DNA of 64,000 nt from Gemmatimonadaceae bacterium. Lineage in GTDB: Bacteria; Gemmatimonadota; Gemmatimonadetes; Gemmatimonadales; Gemmatimonadaceae. The notes under the pieces were generated by a model. The model was given only the letters and a program-made list of their open reading frames with translations, searched no databases and was not told the origin of the DNA. Positions 35,563 to 44,818 of this stretch are shown here, in pieces. Position 1 is the stretch's first letter; each line of letters starts with the position of its first letter. Location of the stretch: assembly GCA_016720905.1 (NCBI GenBank), contig JADKJT010000030.1, positions 248,001-312,000 of the forward strand, given 5' to 3'. The position numbers and the translations under genes are program-made.

Positions 35563-35681
35563 AAGAAGAACCAGAATGCCACGACTTCGAATACGACGCT
35601 TCGGCCGCTATTCGGCAACGACCGTACGCTGACCGGAAACATGGCGGTTTCGTGGCGCTGGCTCAAGCGCCGTTCAGCGCA

Positions 35682-36341
35682 CTACAGCGTGAGTCCCGGC
35701 GGGCGCCCCAGCAGGAAACGCAAGGTCGCGCGGTCGCGCGCGCTGGGGATTTCAACAGAGGGAAGGCCGAACATCAGGTCGGCCGCCTCGTCGCTGTGCG
35801 CGCCGATGCCAAGGGCGTGGCCAAACTCATGCGCCATGACGGCATTGTAGCCGCTCTGCGAACCAACCCGTCCGCGGTCGACCCGAATCACCACGGAAAC
35901 GCCGGCACCGCCATTGGTGGACGGTGCCAGTCGTTCCGCGCGTCGCGGCTCGCCGGATCCGGGACAGAAGTAGGTGTAGCCCGCTGAGCCGCGCGGATCG
36001 AACGGACAACTGCCCGTCGCGATCGGCAGGGTGCTTTCGCGGTCGAACACGAGGATGTCGGCGTCGCCGATGCTGGATGCGGCGGTCAGGGTATACTCGG
36101 CAAACTGCCGCACGTCGTTCCAGCGACTCATGGCGAGTCGCACGGCGACGCCGAGGTCGGGCGATGTCGTCGCGGTGGTGGGGACGATCCAGACGCGAAT
36201 GGTCTTTCCGCTGCTCCAACGATAGAGCAGGCCACCGGTGAGCACCGTCGGGTCGTAAGCGGGCTCCGGGCGTGTCGCCACTGGGCCATCACAGCTCACC
36301 AGCGCGGCCAGGAGCAGCAATGACCGTGGACGCAGGGTCAT
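35682..36341 (-). CDS. Matrixin-like zinc metalloprotease, lipoprotein
   Basis: 219 residues from ATG 36341, overlapping the previous stop as ATGA. The signal ends in a lipobox-like ALVSC (Cys17). The zinc motif HEFGHALGIGAH is at residues 171-182, and the Met-turn candidate is in AADLMFG. The third histidine is one residue further than in the canonical HExxHxxGxxH, as in some bacterial matrixin-like proteins that have a xGHS ending. Probably an envelope-anchored protease. Two cysteines (CPFDPRGSAGYTYFC) may form a disulfide. Confidence 0.82.
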   Translation of the reverse strand: MTLRPRSLLLLAALVSCDGPVATRPEPAYDPTVLTGGLLYRWSSGKTIRVWIVPTTATTSPDLGVAVRLAMSRWNDVRQFAEYTLTAASSIGDADILVFDRESTLPIATGSCPFDPRGSAGYTYFCPGSGEPRRAERLAPSTNGGAGVSVVIRVDRGRVGSQSGYNAVMAHEFGHALGIGAHSDEAADLMFGLPSVEIPSARDRATLRFLLGRPPGLTL

Positions 36342-37000
36342 CGTTTCACCCGGAGCCCGATGGTGGTGCGCCCCACCCATCCCGCTGACGCGCGCGTGCC
36401 ATCGATCGCGGTTGTCGGTGATGACCCCGGAGCGACGCGTGCGACACTGTAGCGGACCGACAGCCCCAACGGCCATCGAGACAAGGCGGCATCACCATGG
36501 GTGACGCGCTCCAGCAGGATACCGACTTCGGTGGTGGGCGTGACGCGTGCGGCGGACGAGAACGGATACACCGAGCGGGCTCCGGACAGGAGCGACAGAC
36601 CGCCGCCGAGTTCGACGTGCGCGTCAGCACGATGGCCTCGATGCATGGCGACGTCCACGATGGCCATCGCCTGGGCCACCGTGAGTGTCCCGCCATCCCA
36701 TTGCGTGCGCGCCTCACGCAGTCGCACTGGCTGCGCCATCACGCGAAGCGCGCCGCCCGCGTTGACGCGAGCGGACGCCGATCGCTGCACGTCGACTGAC
36801 AGCGACGCACCAGTGCCCGTGACGACGGAGGGCGACGACGGACCGCTCAGCCACGTGCCGCCAAGCACGCCGCCTACTTCGCCGCCGTAGCGCCAACGAC
36901 CGGCGTGATCGCGCAGGGGGGCCTGGGCAGGGCAGCGAGATGCCGCAAACGACAGGGCACAGGCGATGACGGGCAGTGCCGCCTTGGCTTGATCGAACAC
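36338..37000 (-). CDS. Putative exported beta-barrel-like protein
   Basis: 220 residues from GTG 37000. Signal peptide LPVIACALSFAASRCPAQA. The mature part is rich in alternating short strands with Gly/Thr/Arg (GGEVGGVLGGTWLSG, TTEVGILLERV, LGLSVRYSVARV) and resembles small outer membrane barrels. No enzyme motif. Translationally coupled to the metalloprotease downstream, so the two may act together. Not recognised further. Confidence 0.65.
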   Translation of the reverse strand: MFDQAKAALPVIACALSFAASRCPAQAPLRDHAGRWRYGGEVGGVLGGTWLSGPSSPSVVTGTGASLSVDVQRSASARVNAGGALRVMAQPVRLREARTQWDGGTLTVAQAMAIVDVAMHRGHRADAHVELGGGLSLLSGARSVYPFSSAARVTPTTEVGILLERVTHGDAALSRWPLGLSVRYSVARVAPGSSPTTAIDGTRASAGWVGRTTIGLRVKR

Positions 37001-37084
37001 GCCTAGACGTTACACTTGAGCGGGCCGCCGCGGCAGAGGATGTCGATCGCCGTGCCCGCGGTCCCGAACCCTTGCTCCGCCGCC

Positions 37085-37432
37085 ATGCGCTTCTCCCGCC
37101 ATCCGCGTCTTTCGCGGATCCTGGTGCTGTTCGCCGCCTTCCAGTTGGTCGCGCCGTCGGTCGCGGCCATCGCGGATGCGTGGCGACTGGACCAACGACG
37201 GGCGTTCGCGCACATCGAGTCGGAGTCGAGTTCTTCGTGCGTCGTGGTCCACGCACACACCTGCGCGCTGTGTTCGATAGCGACCGGCGCCACGGGCACA
37301 CTCCGACCACTCTCGTGTGTCGCGGCGCCGCGCAAGGCGATCACTCTGGCGCTGGGCGCCACCACTGGTGCCATTCGGCGCCACCTGTCACGTGTCGCGT
37401 CCCCTCGCGCTCCCCCCGCGCTGAAAGGCTGA
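37085..37432 (+). CDS. Small exported protein with His/Cys cluster
   Basis: 115 residues from ATG 37085. Basic start (RFSRHPRLSR), then a hydrophobic segment (ILVLFAAFQLVAPSVAAI), then a short polar part with CVVVHAHTCALC that could bind a metal such as copper or zinc. The rest is Arg/Ala-rich. It lies just before a TonB receptor gene. Similar short peptides precede metal-receptor genes in other bacteria, which I infer only by layout. No ribosome site is clear. Confidence 0.55.
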   Translation: MRFSRHPRLSRILVLFAAFQLVAPSVAAIADAWRLDQRRAFAHIESESSSSCVVVHAHTCALCSIATGATGTLRPLSCVAAPRKAITLALGATTGAIRRHLSRVASPRAPPALKG

Positions 37433-37439
37433 GCTGTTC

Positions 37440-37487
37440 CACACCGCGCGTGCGGTGTGAATCCGCGCGCACGCCCCATGCGTGCGC
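37440..37487 (+). promoter_or_regulatory. Two tandem hairpins before the second TonB receptor gene
   Basis: CACACCGC/GCGGTGTG (37440-37459, loop four) and GCGCACGC/GCGTGCGC (37467-37487, loop five) lie between the small His/Cys gene and the receptor start. They could be a leader attenuator or a processing site. No T-run follows. Confidence 0.5.
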
Positions 37488-37511
37488 CTCAATCTTTCGC
37501 GTGGAGTCCGC

Positions 37512-39821
37512 ATGTCACCATGGTTCGCGCGCCCGTCTGCGGCGCTGCGTCTGTTCATCGTCGTCTGCACACTGAGCGCTGGTCGGATCGCCGCCGCCGC
37601 GCCGTCCCTTGCAAGTCCCACACGCCCGCGCAACGGCCCCTTGCGCGACGAAGGCGTCGTCAGTGGGGTGGTGCGCGACACGGTCGGTCGGTCGATCGCC
37701 AATGTGCAGGTGATCGTCAGCGGCGTAAACCGAGTTGCCACCACCGATGAACGCGGCGAGTTCACGTTTCGCGGTCTGCCGGCCGGAACCTATCACCTCG
37801 ACGTGGTTCGCATCGGCTATTCGGCGGAGCATCAGGTCATCACCGTACCCGCGAATGGCCCCGATGTCCGGGTGACGATTACCATGCGGGTGGCCACCGT
37901 TCGACTATCCAGTGTCAATGTCACCGCCACGCCAACGGGCGCGGACCCGCTGAACGTCACGCAGGCCACCGTGCAGCTCTCCGGCAAGGAACTGCAACGG
38001 GTGTTGAGTGCGTCCATTGGCCAGACGCTGGCGGGTGAGCCGGGCATGGCGACCCGGTTCAACGGCCCCCTGGCGTCGGCACCGGTCATTCGTGGATTGA
38101 CCGGTGAACGCGTGCTGGTGCTGCAGGACGGCGATCGCACGGGAGACCTCTCGGCGGCGGCCGTGGATCATCTCAACGCCGTCGATCCCAGCGGCGCCGA
38201 CCGCATTGAAGTCACGCGTGGACCCGCGTCACTGTTGTACGGGAACAGCGCGCTCGGCGGCGTGGTGAACGTGATCACCAGCGACATCCCCACCAGCATT
38301 CCGTCGCGCGCCAGCGGCTTCCTGCTTGGTCAGGGAGAAAGCGTCACACCGGGCGGTGTCGTGTCGGCCGCGCTGAACCTGCCGTTGGGGACGCGCGTTG
38401 CGGCAACCGTCCGCGGGGGCGCTCGTCGCTTCCAGAATATGCGGGTGGGCGGCGGCGAGCAGCAGGACAACACCAGTGGCCGCACCAACAACGCCACCAT
38501 TGGCCTTGGGTTCGTCGGCAATCACGAATCTGTCGGAATGGTATACCGACAGTCCAGCTTCGAGTATGGGCTGCCGCATCCGGACGGTGACGAGGCGATT
38601 CGCATTGACGGCCATCGCCAGATGCTGCAGATGCAGTCCACGTTCGGTACGCATATTGCCGCGTTCAGTGCGATCAAGGTGGATGGCACCGCGCAATGGT
38701 ATGCCCACAATGAGATTGAACCGACCGGGGACATCGGGACGCGGTTCACCTTGAACACCCAGACCGCCAACGCCACCGCGCGCACGCAGGTTGGCCGGGT
38801 CGCGGGGGCGATTGGCGTCCAGGGGATCTTTCGCCAGTACGCGCCGGCCGGTGACGAAGCCTTCACACCCGGGGCCGACAACCGCAACATCGCCGCGTTC
38901 ATCTTTCAGGAGCTTCCGCTTTCGCGAGCCGCCACTGAAGAACAATCCGCCCGCGTGCAGCTGGGCGCGCGGGTCGATCGGTTCACCATCAGCACCAACC
39001 CGACCGATGCCGATCACGTCGCGCGTTTTGGTCTGGCGGAATCGCGTGTGTACACCAATGTCGCCGCATCGGCCGGCCTGAGTGTGCCGGTGGCCAAGGA
39101 TGTCTCGCTGACGGCCAACGCCTCGCGCGGGTTTCGCGCACCCACGGTCGAAGAACTGTTTGCCAACGGCTTTCATGCCGCCGTGGGCACATTCGACGAA
39201 GGGAACCGGGAGCTGCGCCCCGAACAGAGCACGGGTCTCGAGGCCGGCGTACGGGCACAACGAGCCGGCACCTTTGCCCAGTTCAACGCCTATTACAATC
39301 TGATCAACCAATACATTCGCCCGGTGGCCATGGGAGAGCAGGATGTCGACGGCACCCTCGTGCCGCTGGTGCGCTACACGCAGGATGACGCGCACTTGTA
39401 CGGCGTCGAGGGACAGCTGGAAACGCAACTGGCGCATCAGCTCGTAGGAGGCGTGATGGGCGACCTCACGCGCGCCACCTTGCGACAGGGCACGGGCGAC
39501 CTCCCGTTCATCCCCGCCGGTCGTCTGGGCGCATCGCTCCGCTTCGATAACGGACGCTGGTCCGCCGGTGGAGAGGTCCGCCGCGTCTTCGATCAGACCC
39601 GCGTCAGCGGCGACGTGCTGGACGTGCCGACTACCGCGTATATCATGCTGAACGCCAGTGTCTCCTGGTTGTTCACCGTGCGTGGCAATACGGTGCATGC
39701 GTTCACGGTGCGTGCGGACAACGTGCTCGACGAGCGGTATCGCGATGCATCCAGTCGTATCAAGAGCTTCGCCTACAACCCGGGGCGCAATCTCAGCGTC
39801 GTCTACAAGTTGTTGTACTAG
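37512..39821 (+). CDS. TonB-dependent receptor, metal-type (ZnuD-like layout)
   Basis: 769 residues from ATG 37512, with GGAG seven bases upstream. Signal peptide, then a carboxypeptidase-regulatory-like domain (GVVSGVVRDTVGRSIANVQVIV), then plug with RGLTGERVLVLQDGDRTGDLS and GPASLLYGNSALGGVVNVIT, then a 22-strand type barrel ending YNPGRNLSVVYKLLY with a terminal aromatic residue. The plug and length match receptors of the ZnuD/copper-receptor type. The upstream His/Cys peptide fits a metal role, but the substrate is inferred. Confidence 0.88.
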   Translation: MSPWFARPSAALRLFIVVCTLSAGRIAAAAPSLASPTRPRNGPLRDEGVVSGVVRDTVGRSIANVQVIVSGVNRVATTDERGEFTFRGLPAGTYHLDVVRIGYSAEHQVITVPANGPDVRVTITMRVATVRLSSVNVTATPTGADPLNVTQATVQLSGKELQRVLSASIGQTLAGEPGMATRFNGPLASAPVIRGLTGERVLVLQDGDRTGDLSAAAVDHLNAVDPSGADRIEVTRGPASLLYGNSALGGVVNVITSDIPTSIPSRASGFLLGQGESVTPGGVVSAALNLPLGTRVAATVRGGARRFQNMRVGGGEQQDNTSGRTNNATIGLGFVGNHESVGMVYRQSSFEYGLPHPDGDEAIRIDGHRQMLQMQSTFGTHIAAFSAIKVDGTAQWYAHNEIEPTGDIGTRFTLNTQTANATARTQVGRVAGAIGVQGIFRQYAPAGDEAFTPGADNRNIAAFIFQELPLSRAATEEQSARVQLGARVDRFTISTNPTDADHVARFGLAESRVYTNVAASAGLSVPVAKDVSLTANASRGFRAPTVEELFANGFHAAVGTFDEGNRELRPEQSTGLEAGVRAQRAGTFAQFNAYYNLINQYIRPVAMGEQDVDGTLVPLVRYTQDDAHLYGVEGQLETQLAHQLVGGVMGDLTRATLRQGTGDLPFIPAGRLGASLRFDNGRWSAGGEVRRVFDQTRVSGDVLDVPTTAYIMLNASVSWLFTVRGNTVHAFTVRADNVLDERYRDASSRIKSFAYNPGRNLSVVYKLLY

Positions 39822-39867
39822 TCACCGGATTCGGTCGGCAGGTCGGCGGACGGTGCGGTGACCGACG

Positions 39868-40785
39868 TCAGCGGGCCAGTTCGCGAAGCAGCCTGAGCAT
39901 GCGCCCGTCGGTCTCGGCGGGCGTATCGCCTTTGGGGGTCTCGAGAATCTTCGGAACCGCGAAGAGCCGCGCATCCATCATGAGGCGCTGAAAGGCGTCG
40001 ACCCCAATGGTGCCTGCGCCAATCAGTTCGTGCCGATCGAGGTGCGATCCCAGCGTCGCCTTCGAATCGTTCAGATGCAGGCACCCCAGGCGCGACAGGC
40101 CGATCGCATCATCGAAGCGTTGCCACACGCCGTCGTAGTCCCGAACCACATCGTACCCCGCGGCCCAGACGTGCGCCGTGTCGAGGCATACTCCCACCCG
40201 CGACTGCAACGCGGCCGGGATCATCCGCAGCAGTGTGGCCATCTCGTCGAAGGTCGAGCCCAGCACGGTACCCTGACCGGCGGTCAACTCCATCAGCAGT
40301 TGCGTCGAACCCGGCTCGGCTTCGAGCGCCTCGGCAATCGCGTCCGCATTGCGCGCGAGTCCGGCGGCGCGGTCATCCATGAAATTACCCGGGTGCGAGA
40401 CCAGTGCATCGAGTCCCAGCGCGTGGCATCGCCGCAGCTCGCGTCGAAAGCTGGCAATCGATCGCGCGCGCAAGTCGACGTCGGGCGAGGCCAGATTGAT
40501 CAGGTACGAATCGTGGGAACAGGTCCAACGCACGTGCGTCGCGTGCATCGCTGCGCGATAGCGTTCCACCTCTTCGGGCGTGACATCGCGCTCCACCCAC
40601 CGATTGGCCTGCTTGGTGAAGATCTGCGTCGCGGTCGCATTGATCTCGTTCGCGCGCGCGGCAGCTTCCCACGTTCCACCGGCAATGGACACATGGGCGC
40701 CCAGTGGTCCCCGGTCCTGCGTCCAGTCGCCGGCGTCCACGAGGATGGGAGTCTGGGTCTTGATTGCGGGGCGTTTGGCAGGCAT
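39868..40785 (-). CDS. nfo: Endonuclease IV (AP endonuclease)
   Basis: 305 residues. It cuts DNA at abasic sites in base excision repair. TIM-barrel metal-site blocks: PLGAHVSIAGGTWEAA, WTCSHDSYLINLASPD, LVSHPGNFMDD, LMELTAGQGTVLG, VGVCLDTAHVWAAGYD, CLHLNDSKATLGSHLDRHELIGAGTIG and PKILETPKG. Family length is normally about 280 and the N-terminus here has about 20 more basic residues. It is the last gene of the collinear block; a large palindrome lies upstream. Confidence 0.95.
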   Translation of the reverse strand: MPAKRPAIKTQTPILVDAGDWTQDRGPLGAHVSIAGGTWEAAARANEINATATQIFTKQANRWVERDVTPEEVERYRAAMHATHVRWTCSHDSYLINLASPDVDLRARSIASFRRELRRCHALGLDALVSHPGNFMDDRAAGLARNADAIAEALEAEPGSTQLLMELTAGQGTVLGSTFDEMATLLRMIPAALQSRVGVCLDTAHVWAAGYDVVRDYDGVWQRFDDAIGLSRLGCLHLNDSKATLGSHLDRHELIGAGTIGVDAFQRLMMDARLFAVPKILETPKGDTPAETDGRMLRLLRELAR

Positions 40786-40795
40786 GGTGGAAAAT

Positions 40796-40877
40796 AAGAC
40801 GGGAGACAGAAGACGGGAGACGGGAGACGACCGCTAAGCTGGACGTCTCCCGTCTCCCGTCTCCATTCTCCCGTCTT
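40796..40877. repeat. Heptamer-built imperfect palindrome, copy 2
   Basis: Arms 40796-40828 and 40845-40877 are 33 bases each, with only three to four mismatches, around a 16-base centre ending GGAC. The arms are built from GACGGGA units like copy 1 at 14098-14178. The right arm overlaps the envC-like stop by two bases, and the element ends 11 bases before the nfo start. Confidence 0.88.
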
Positions 40878-42090
40878 ACCGTCGCTGTGCCCGCAACCAC
40901 TCCAACGGATCCACCGCCCGTCCCTTGGGACGAATCTCCAGGTGCAGGTGGGGTGGCAAGTCGGGATCGGAGGCACCGACCGTGCCGATGACCTGGCCCT
41001 TCACGACATCCTGTCCCTTGCGCACATCGATGCGCCCCAACGAACCGTACACGGAGTAGTCACCACCGCCGTGCTGTACGATGACCGTGGGTCCGTACGT
41101 GCCGACCTGTTCCGCCAGAACCACTTCGCCTGCGGCGATGCTTTTCACCGCGGCACCAAGAGTGGCGCCGATGCCCAACCCGTTCCAACGCGTCGTGGCG
41201 TTGTTGGGATTCACCACGCGTCCGAAATTGTACAGGATGTTGCCGTCGACCGGCCAGTCGAGACGACCCAAATCGGCGGTCTTGATGGTCGACGGTGCCG
41301 CTGGACGGGCATTCGGCGACATCGCCGCACGGCTGCGCGCGGTCTCCAGCCCGGCGATGACGCCGGCCAGTCGCGCCTCGTCGCGCGCCAGCTGTGTCAG
41401 CCGATCCCGCGTTTGCGTGGCACTGCGCTGCACGATGGTGAGATTGCGCTGGCGTTGTGATTCGAGGTCGCGCAAGCGCTTCGCTTCGCGATCCTTCTCA
41501 CTGCGGTTTCGCGCCACATCATCCTGCAGGCGCACCAGCAGTTCGCGCTGCGTCACGATGTTGTTGCGCAACGCCTCCACACGGCGTACCAGGCTGCGGT
41601 CGTGCAGCGCCAGGTCATGCAGATACTTGTAGCGCGCCACCAACGCGGCGAACGATTGGGCCGACAGCATGGCCTCGGCGTCGTACAATTGACCGCGCTT
41701 GTAGATCTGCACCATACGCCGCTGCAGCGCGGTCTGCTTCCTCACGATTTCCTGCTCGGCTTTGGCCAGGCCGGAACTCGCCTCGGCCACCTCGCGCGTA
41801 ATCGTGGTCAACTGCGCGTCCAGGGCGACGACAAGCCGCGCCGTGGTCGCCCGCTGCTGTTCCAGATTGTTCACTTCTTCGGCCAACGATCGCGCATTGC
41901 GCTGCAGTTGTTGCATGCGGGCTTCCAGATCGGCGCGTTCGCGACGCAACTTGTCGAGTTCGTCCTGTTGCTGACGCAGCCGCTGCTCGGGCGTGCTGGC
42001 GCCCGTTTGTGCGACGGCCTGTTTCGGCGTCACGGATACCGTGGCGAGGGCCAGCACCCAACACCGCATCAGGTTCGAGCGGCGGGGCAT
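40876..42090 (-). CDS. EnvC-like murein hydrolase activator (LytM/M23)
   Basis: 404 residues from ATG 42090. Signal peptide (VLALATVSVTPKQAVAQ), a long coiled coil (about residues 30-260, many Leu/Arg/Gln heptads) and a C-terminal LytM/M23 domain (LDWPVDGNILYNFG ... SVYGSLGRIDVRKGQ ... PHLHLEIRPKG). The first zinc motif is degraded (the usual HxGIDI reads NGLGIGA), while HLH remains. So, as for EnvC, it probably activates cell-wall amidases and does not cut. It follows ftsEX directly, overlapping by one base (TGATG). Confidence 0.9.
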   Translation of the reverse strand: MPRRSNLMRCWVLALATVSVTPKQAVAQTGASTPEQRLRQQQDELDKLRRERADLEARMQQLQRNARSLAEEVNNLEQQRATTARLVVALDAQLTTITREVAEASSGLAKAEQEIVRKQTALQRRMVQIYKRGQLYDAEAMLSAQSFAALVARYKYLHDLALHDRSLVRRVEALRNNIVTQRELLVRLQDDVARNRSEKDREAKRLRDLESQRQRNLTIVQRSATQTRDRLTQLARDEARLAGVIAGLETARSRAAMSPNARPAAPSTIKTADLGRLDWPVDGNILYNFGRVVNPNNATTRWNGLGIGATLGAAVKSIAAGEVVLAEQVGTYGPTVIVQHGGGDYSVYGSLGRIDVRKGQDVVKGQVIGTVGASDPDLPPHLHLEIRPKGRAVDPLEWLRAQRR

Positions 42091-42950
42091 CAGCGCTCTT
42101 GCCACACCCGCCGCAGGTGCCGACCCACCGAGATCCAACTCCCCAGCAGTCCGATCACCGCGCCGGCCAATACGCCCAGCAGCATCTGCTCGGTCGTGAA
42201 GAAATCGGTTTGCATGAACGATCGCGCCACGGCGCGATTCGATATCCATGACAACAGCAGCGCGATCAACCCGCCGGCGATACCCTTGAGCGTGCCATCG
42301 ATCAGGTAGGGCAGCCGCACAAAGCCATTGGTCGCACCCACCAATCGCATGACCTCGATTTCCTTGGTGCGCGCCAGAATGGCCATGCGAATGGTGGCGC
42401 CGATGATGATCACCGCGACCAGCGCGAACACGAGGCCCAACCCGAGCCCCGCGACGCCGGCCACTGTGCGCACGCGATACAGCTTCTCCACCCACTCCCG
42501 GCCGTACCGTACGTCCTCAACCACCGGGTAGGTCTGCAGGCGTCCGGTGATCTGCTTCATGATTTCCGGGTCGCGCGTCCCCGGCTTGAGACGCAATTCG
42601 ACGGACCCGGGCAGCATCGCACCCTCCATCACATCACGAAACTCGTCCAGTTCGGTGCGGGCCCGCTGCAACGCCGAGTCGGGACTGACGTACCCGACGT
42701 CGGCCACCTGGGGGATCCGCTGCACCGCGGCGATCAACTCGCTGATCTGCGCCTCCTTGGCACCGTCCACAAGAAAGGCGCGAATCTCCACGCGGTTCTC
42801 GATGGCGCGCAGCGCAGACTGGATGTTGATGGCGACCAGTCCGAACAAGCCGAACGCAAACAACGAGAAGGCGATGGTGGTGATGCTGAGCAGTGCCAGC
42901 GCCGGCGACCGTCGGAACGCCAGCAGCACTTCACGCCAGGCAAGTCTCAT
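42090..42950 (-). CDS. ftsX: Cell division protein FtsX
   Basis: 286 residues. Four membrane helices: one near residues 18-45, then three toward the end (AGVAGLGLGLVFALVAVIIIG, KGIAGGLIALLLSWI, GVLAGAVIGLLGSWI), around an extracytoplasmic domain of about 130 residues (RVEIRAFLVDGA to GREWVEKLYRVR). The typical segment TKEIEVMRLVGATNGFVRLPYLIDG is the FtsX/MacB cytoplasmic loop. It pairs with FtsE and controls EnvC. ATGA overlap with ftsE. Confidence 0.93.
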   Translation of the reverse strand: MRLAWREVLLAFRRSPALALLSITTIAFSLFAFGLFGLVAINIQSALRAIENRVEIRAFLVDGAKEAQISELIAAVQRIPQVADVGYVSPDSALQRARTELDEFRDVMEGAMLPGSVELRLKPGTRDPEIMKQITGRLQTYPVVEDVRYGREWVEKLYRVRTVAGVAGLGLGLVFALVAVIIIGATIRMAILARTKEIEVMRLVGATNGFVRLPYLIDGTLKGIAGGLIALLLSWISNRAVARSFMQTDFFTTEQMLLGVLAGAVIGLLGSWISVGRHLRRVWQER

Positions 42951-43663
42951 CGCCGTCCGCCGCCGCGCAAGTCGGCCTTCAGGCGCGCCACATCGGTGCC
43001 GTCGAACACCAGCGCTCCACGATCGAGCTCGAGGAATCGCATGCCGGTCCGTTCGATCAGGGAGACATCATGGGTGGCCATGACCACGGCTGTGCCTGAC
43101 GCATTGATCTCGCGCAGCAGCAGATAGATGGCGTGCGTGGCCTTTTCATCGAGGTTGCCGGTGGGCTCGTCGGCCAGCAGGACAAACGGATCGTTGACCA
43201 ATGCACGGGCAATGGCCACCCGTTGCTGTTCGCCACCGGAGAGTTCGTGCGGGAAGGACGTGGCCTTCGATGCCAGGCCCACCTGCGTCAACAGCCGCGC
43301 GACCTTCGGGCCGATGGTCGACTGACGCGCGCCGGTCACTTCCAGCGCAAATGCCACATTCGCTTCGGCGGTGCGGTCGGGGAGCAGACGGAAATCCTGA
43401 AACACGATGCCCAGGCGTCGTCGCAATTTGGGGATCTCACGCGCCTTGATCGTCTTGGAGGAGAACCCGGATACCCGTACTTCTCCCTGCGTCGGCCGTT
43501 CGGTCATCGAGATCAGCTTGAGCAGCGTGCTCTTGCCCGCGCCGCTGTGTCCGGCGAGGAACACGAACTCCCCCTTCTCCAGTTCAAACGACACGTCGCG
43601 GAGCGCCGCGCCAGCGCGAGGATAATCCTTCGTCACTCCGGTCAAGCGCAGGATGCCCGCCAC
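42947..43663 (-). CDS. ftsE: Cell division ATP-binding protein FtsE
   Basis: 238 residues from GTG 43663, sharing one base with the previous TAG stop. ABC ATPase with Walker A LAGHSGAGKSTLLKL, Q-loop IVFQDFRLLPDRT, signature HELSGGEQQRVAIARA, Walker B FVLLADEPTGNLD and switch MATHD. YPR and EVRVSGF in the early part also fit FtsE. Works with FtsX to drive septal peptidoglycan splitting through EnvC. Confidence 0.95.
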   Translation of the reverse strand: MAGILRLTGVTKDYPRAGAALRDVSFELEKGEFVFLAGHSGAGKSTLLKLISMTERPTQGEVRVSGFSSKTIKAREIPKLRRRLGIVFQDFRLLPDRTAEANVAFALEVTGARQSTIGPKVARLLTQVGLASKATSFPHELSGGEQQRVAIARALVNDPFVLLADEPTGNLDEKATHAIYLLLREINASGTAVVMATHDVSLIERTGMRFLELDRGALVFDGTDVARLKADLRGGGRR

Positions 43664-44802
43664 TAGGACTCCAGCGCTTGTGTCAGGTCGGCGATCAGGT
43701 CGTCAACCCCTTCGAGTCCAACGCTCAGGCGCAGAAAGCCGCTGGGGATCCCCATCGCCGCGCGCGCCTCGGAATCCAGCTGCCTATGCGACGTGTAGCG
43801 CGGTTCGCTGACGAGCGACTCCACGCCGCCAAGTGATGGCGCGTGGGTGAAGAGCGCGAGGCGAGATACGACGCGCGCTGCCGCCTCGTCGCCGCCGGTC
43901 AATTCAATCGCGAGCATGCCGCCATACCCGTCAAACATCGCCCGGGCGATTTCGTGATCGGGGTGGGATGGCAACCCTGGATAGTGCACCGCGCGGATGG
44001 ACGAGACGCCGGAAGCCCATTGCGCGATCTGCAGGGCGCTGGCGTTCTGCCGCTGCACACGCACGTCCAGCGTCTTCAGGCCCCGTTCCAGCAACCAGAC
44101 CGCAAATGGGTCCGGCGCCTGCCCCCAGATCGCCATTTTCGCGCGCACTTCCTCGATGACTGATTCCGCCCCGCACACCACGCCGGCCAGTACATCATGA
44201 TGGCCATTCAGATACTTCGTGGCGGAGTGAAGTACTACGTCTGCTCTGTGTTCCAACGGGCGATAGTTGATCGGGGTGGCAAAGGTTGAGTCCACCACCA
44301 GTGCCACGCCCTGTTCCTGTGCGAGCATGCGTGCCGGTCGGAGATCGACCACGCGCATGCTGGGATTGACGGGCGATTCCAGGAACAGGACACGCGTATT
44401 CAGCCGCATCGCGCGACGCCAGGCACGCGTTTCCGTGGGATCGATGAACGTGACGTCGATCCCCATCGTCGGCAGCTCGATCTCGAGAAACCGACGCGTG
44501 TCGCCGTACAGCCAGGCACTGGCCACCACATGATCGCCAGCGCGCAACAATGCCAGCAGGGTGCAGGTCGTCGCCCCCATCCCACTTGAGAGCACGAGGG
44601 CCGAGTCCGCCCCCTCCAGCGCGGCCAGTCTTCGGTGCAGGGCGTCGGCTGTCGGGGTGTTGCCGTACCGGGCGTACTTCACGTCGCCGTTGCCACCAGG
44701 CGACATCATGTAGTTCACCGACGGTGACAGCGGCGTCACGACCGGATCTCCGGCGACGCCAGGAGCGCGTCCGCCGTGCAGCAGCAGCGTTGCGCGATTC
44801 AC
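43663..44802 (-). CDS. Trans-sulfuration PLP enzyme (cystathionine gamma-synthase/lyase type)
   Basis: About 379 residues from GTG 44802; longer readings overlap the previous gene. PLP fold type I of the Cys/Met family: GNTPTADALHRRLAALEG, SSGMGATTCTLLALL, ESPVNPSMRVVDL, VDSTFATPINYRPLEHRADVVLHSATKYLNGHHD with the PLP lysine, and RLSVGLEGVDDLIADL. It could be cystathionine gamma-synthase, beta-lyase or gamma-lyase; residues visible here do not settle it. It sits between envelope genes and not with metY. Confidence 0.85.
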   Translation of the reverse strand: MNRATLLLHGGRAPGVAGDPVVTPLSPSVNYMMSPGGNGDVKYARYGNTPTADALHRRLAALEGADSALVLSSGMGATTCTLLALLRAGDHVVASAWLYGDTRRFLEIELPTMGIDVTFIDPTETRAWRRAMRLNTRVLFLESPVNPSMRVVDLRPARMLAQEQGVALVVDSTFATPINYRPLEHRADVVLHSATKYLNGHHDVLAGVVCGAESVIEEVRAKMAIWGQAPDPFAVWLLERGLKTLDVRVQRQNASALQIAQWASGVSSIRAVHYPGLPSHPDHEIARAMFDGYGGMLAIELTGGDEAAARVVSRLALFTHAPSLGGVESLVSEPRYTSHRQLDSEARAAMGIPSGFLRLSVGLEGVDDLIADLTQALES

Positions 44803-44818
44803 GAGAGGTGGGTCGAAG

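Noticed and set aside
38229..39698. 489-codon antisense ORF over the second TonB receptor
   Set aside because: His/Arg/Gln-rich shadow of a well-supported gene.
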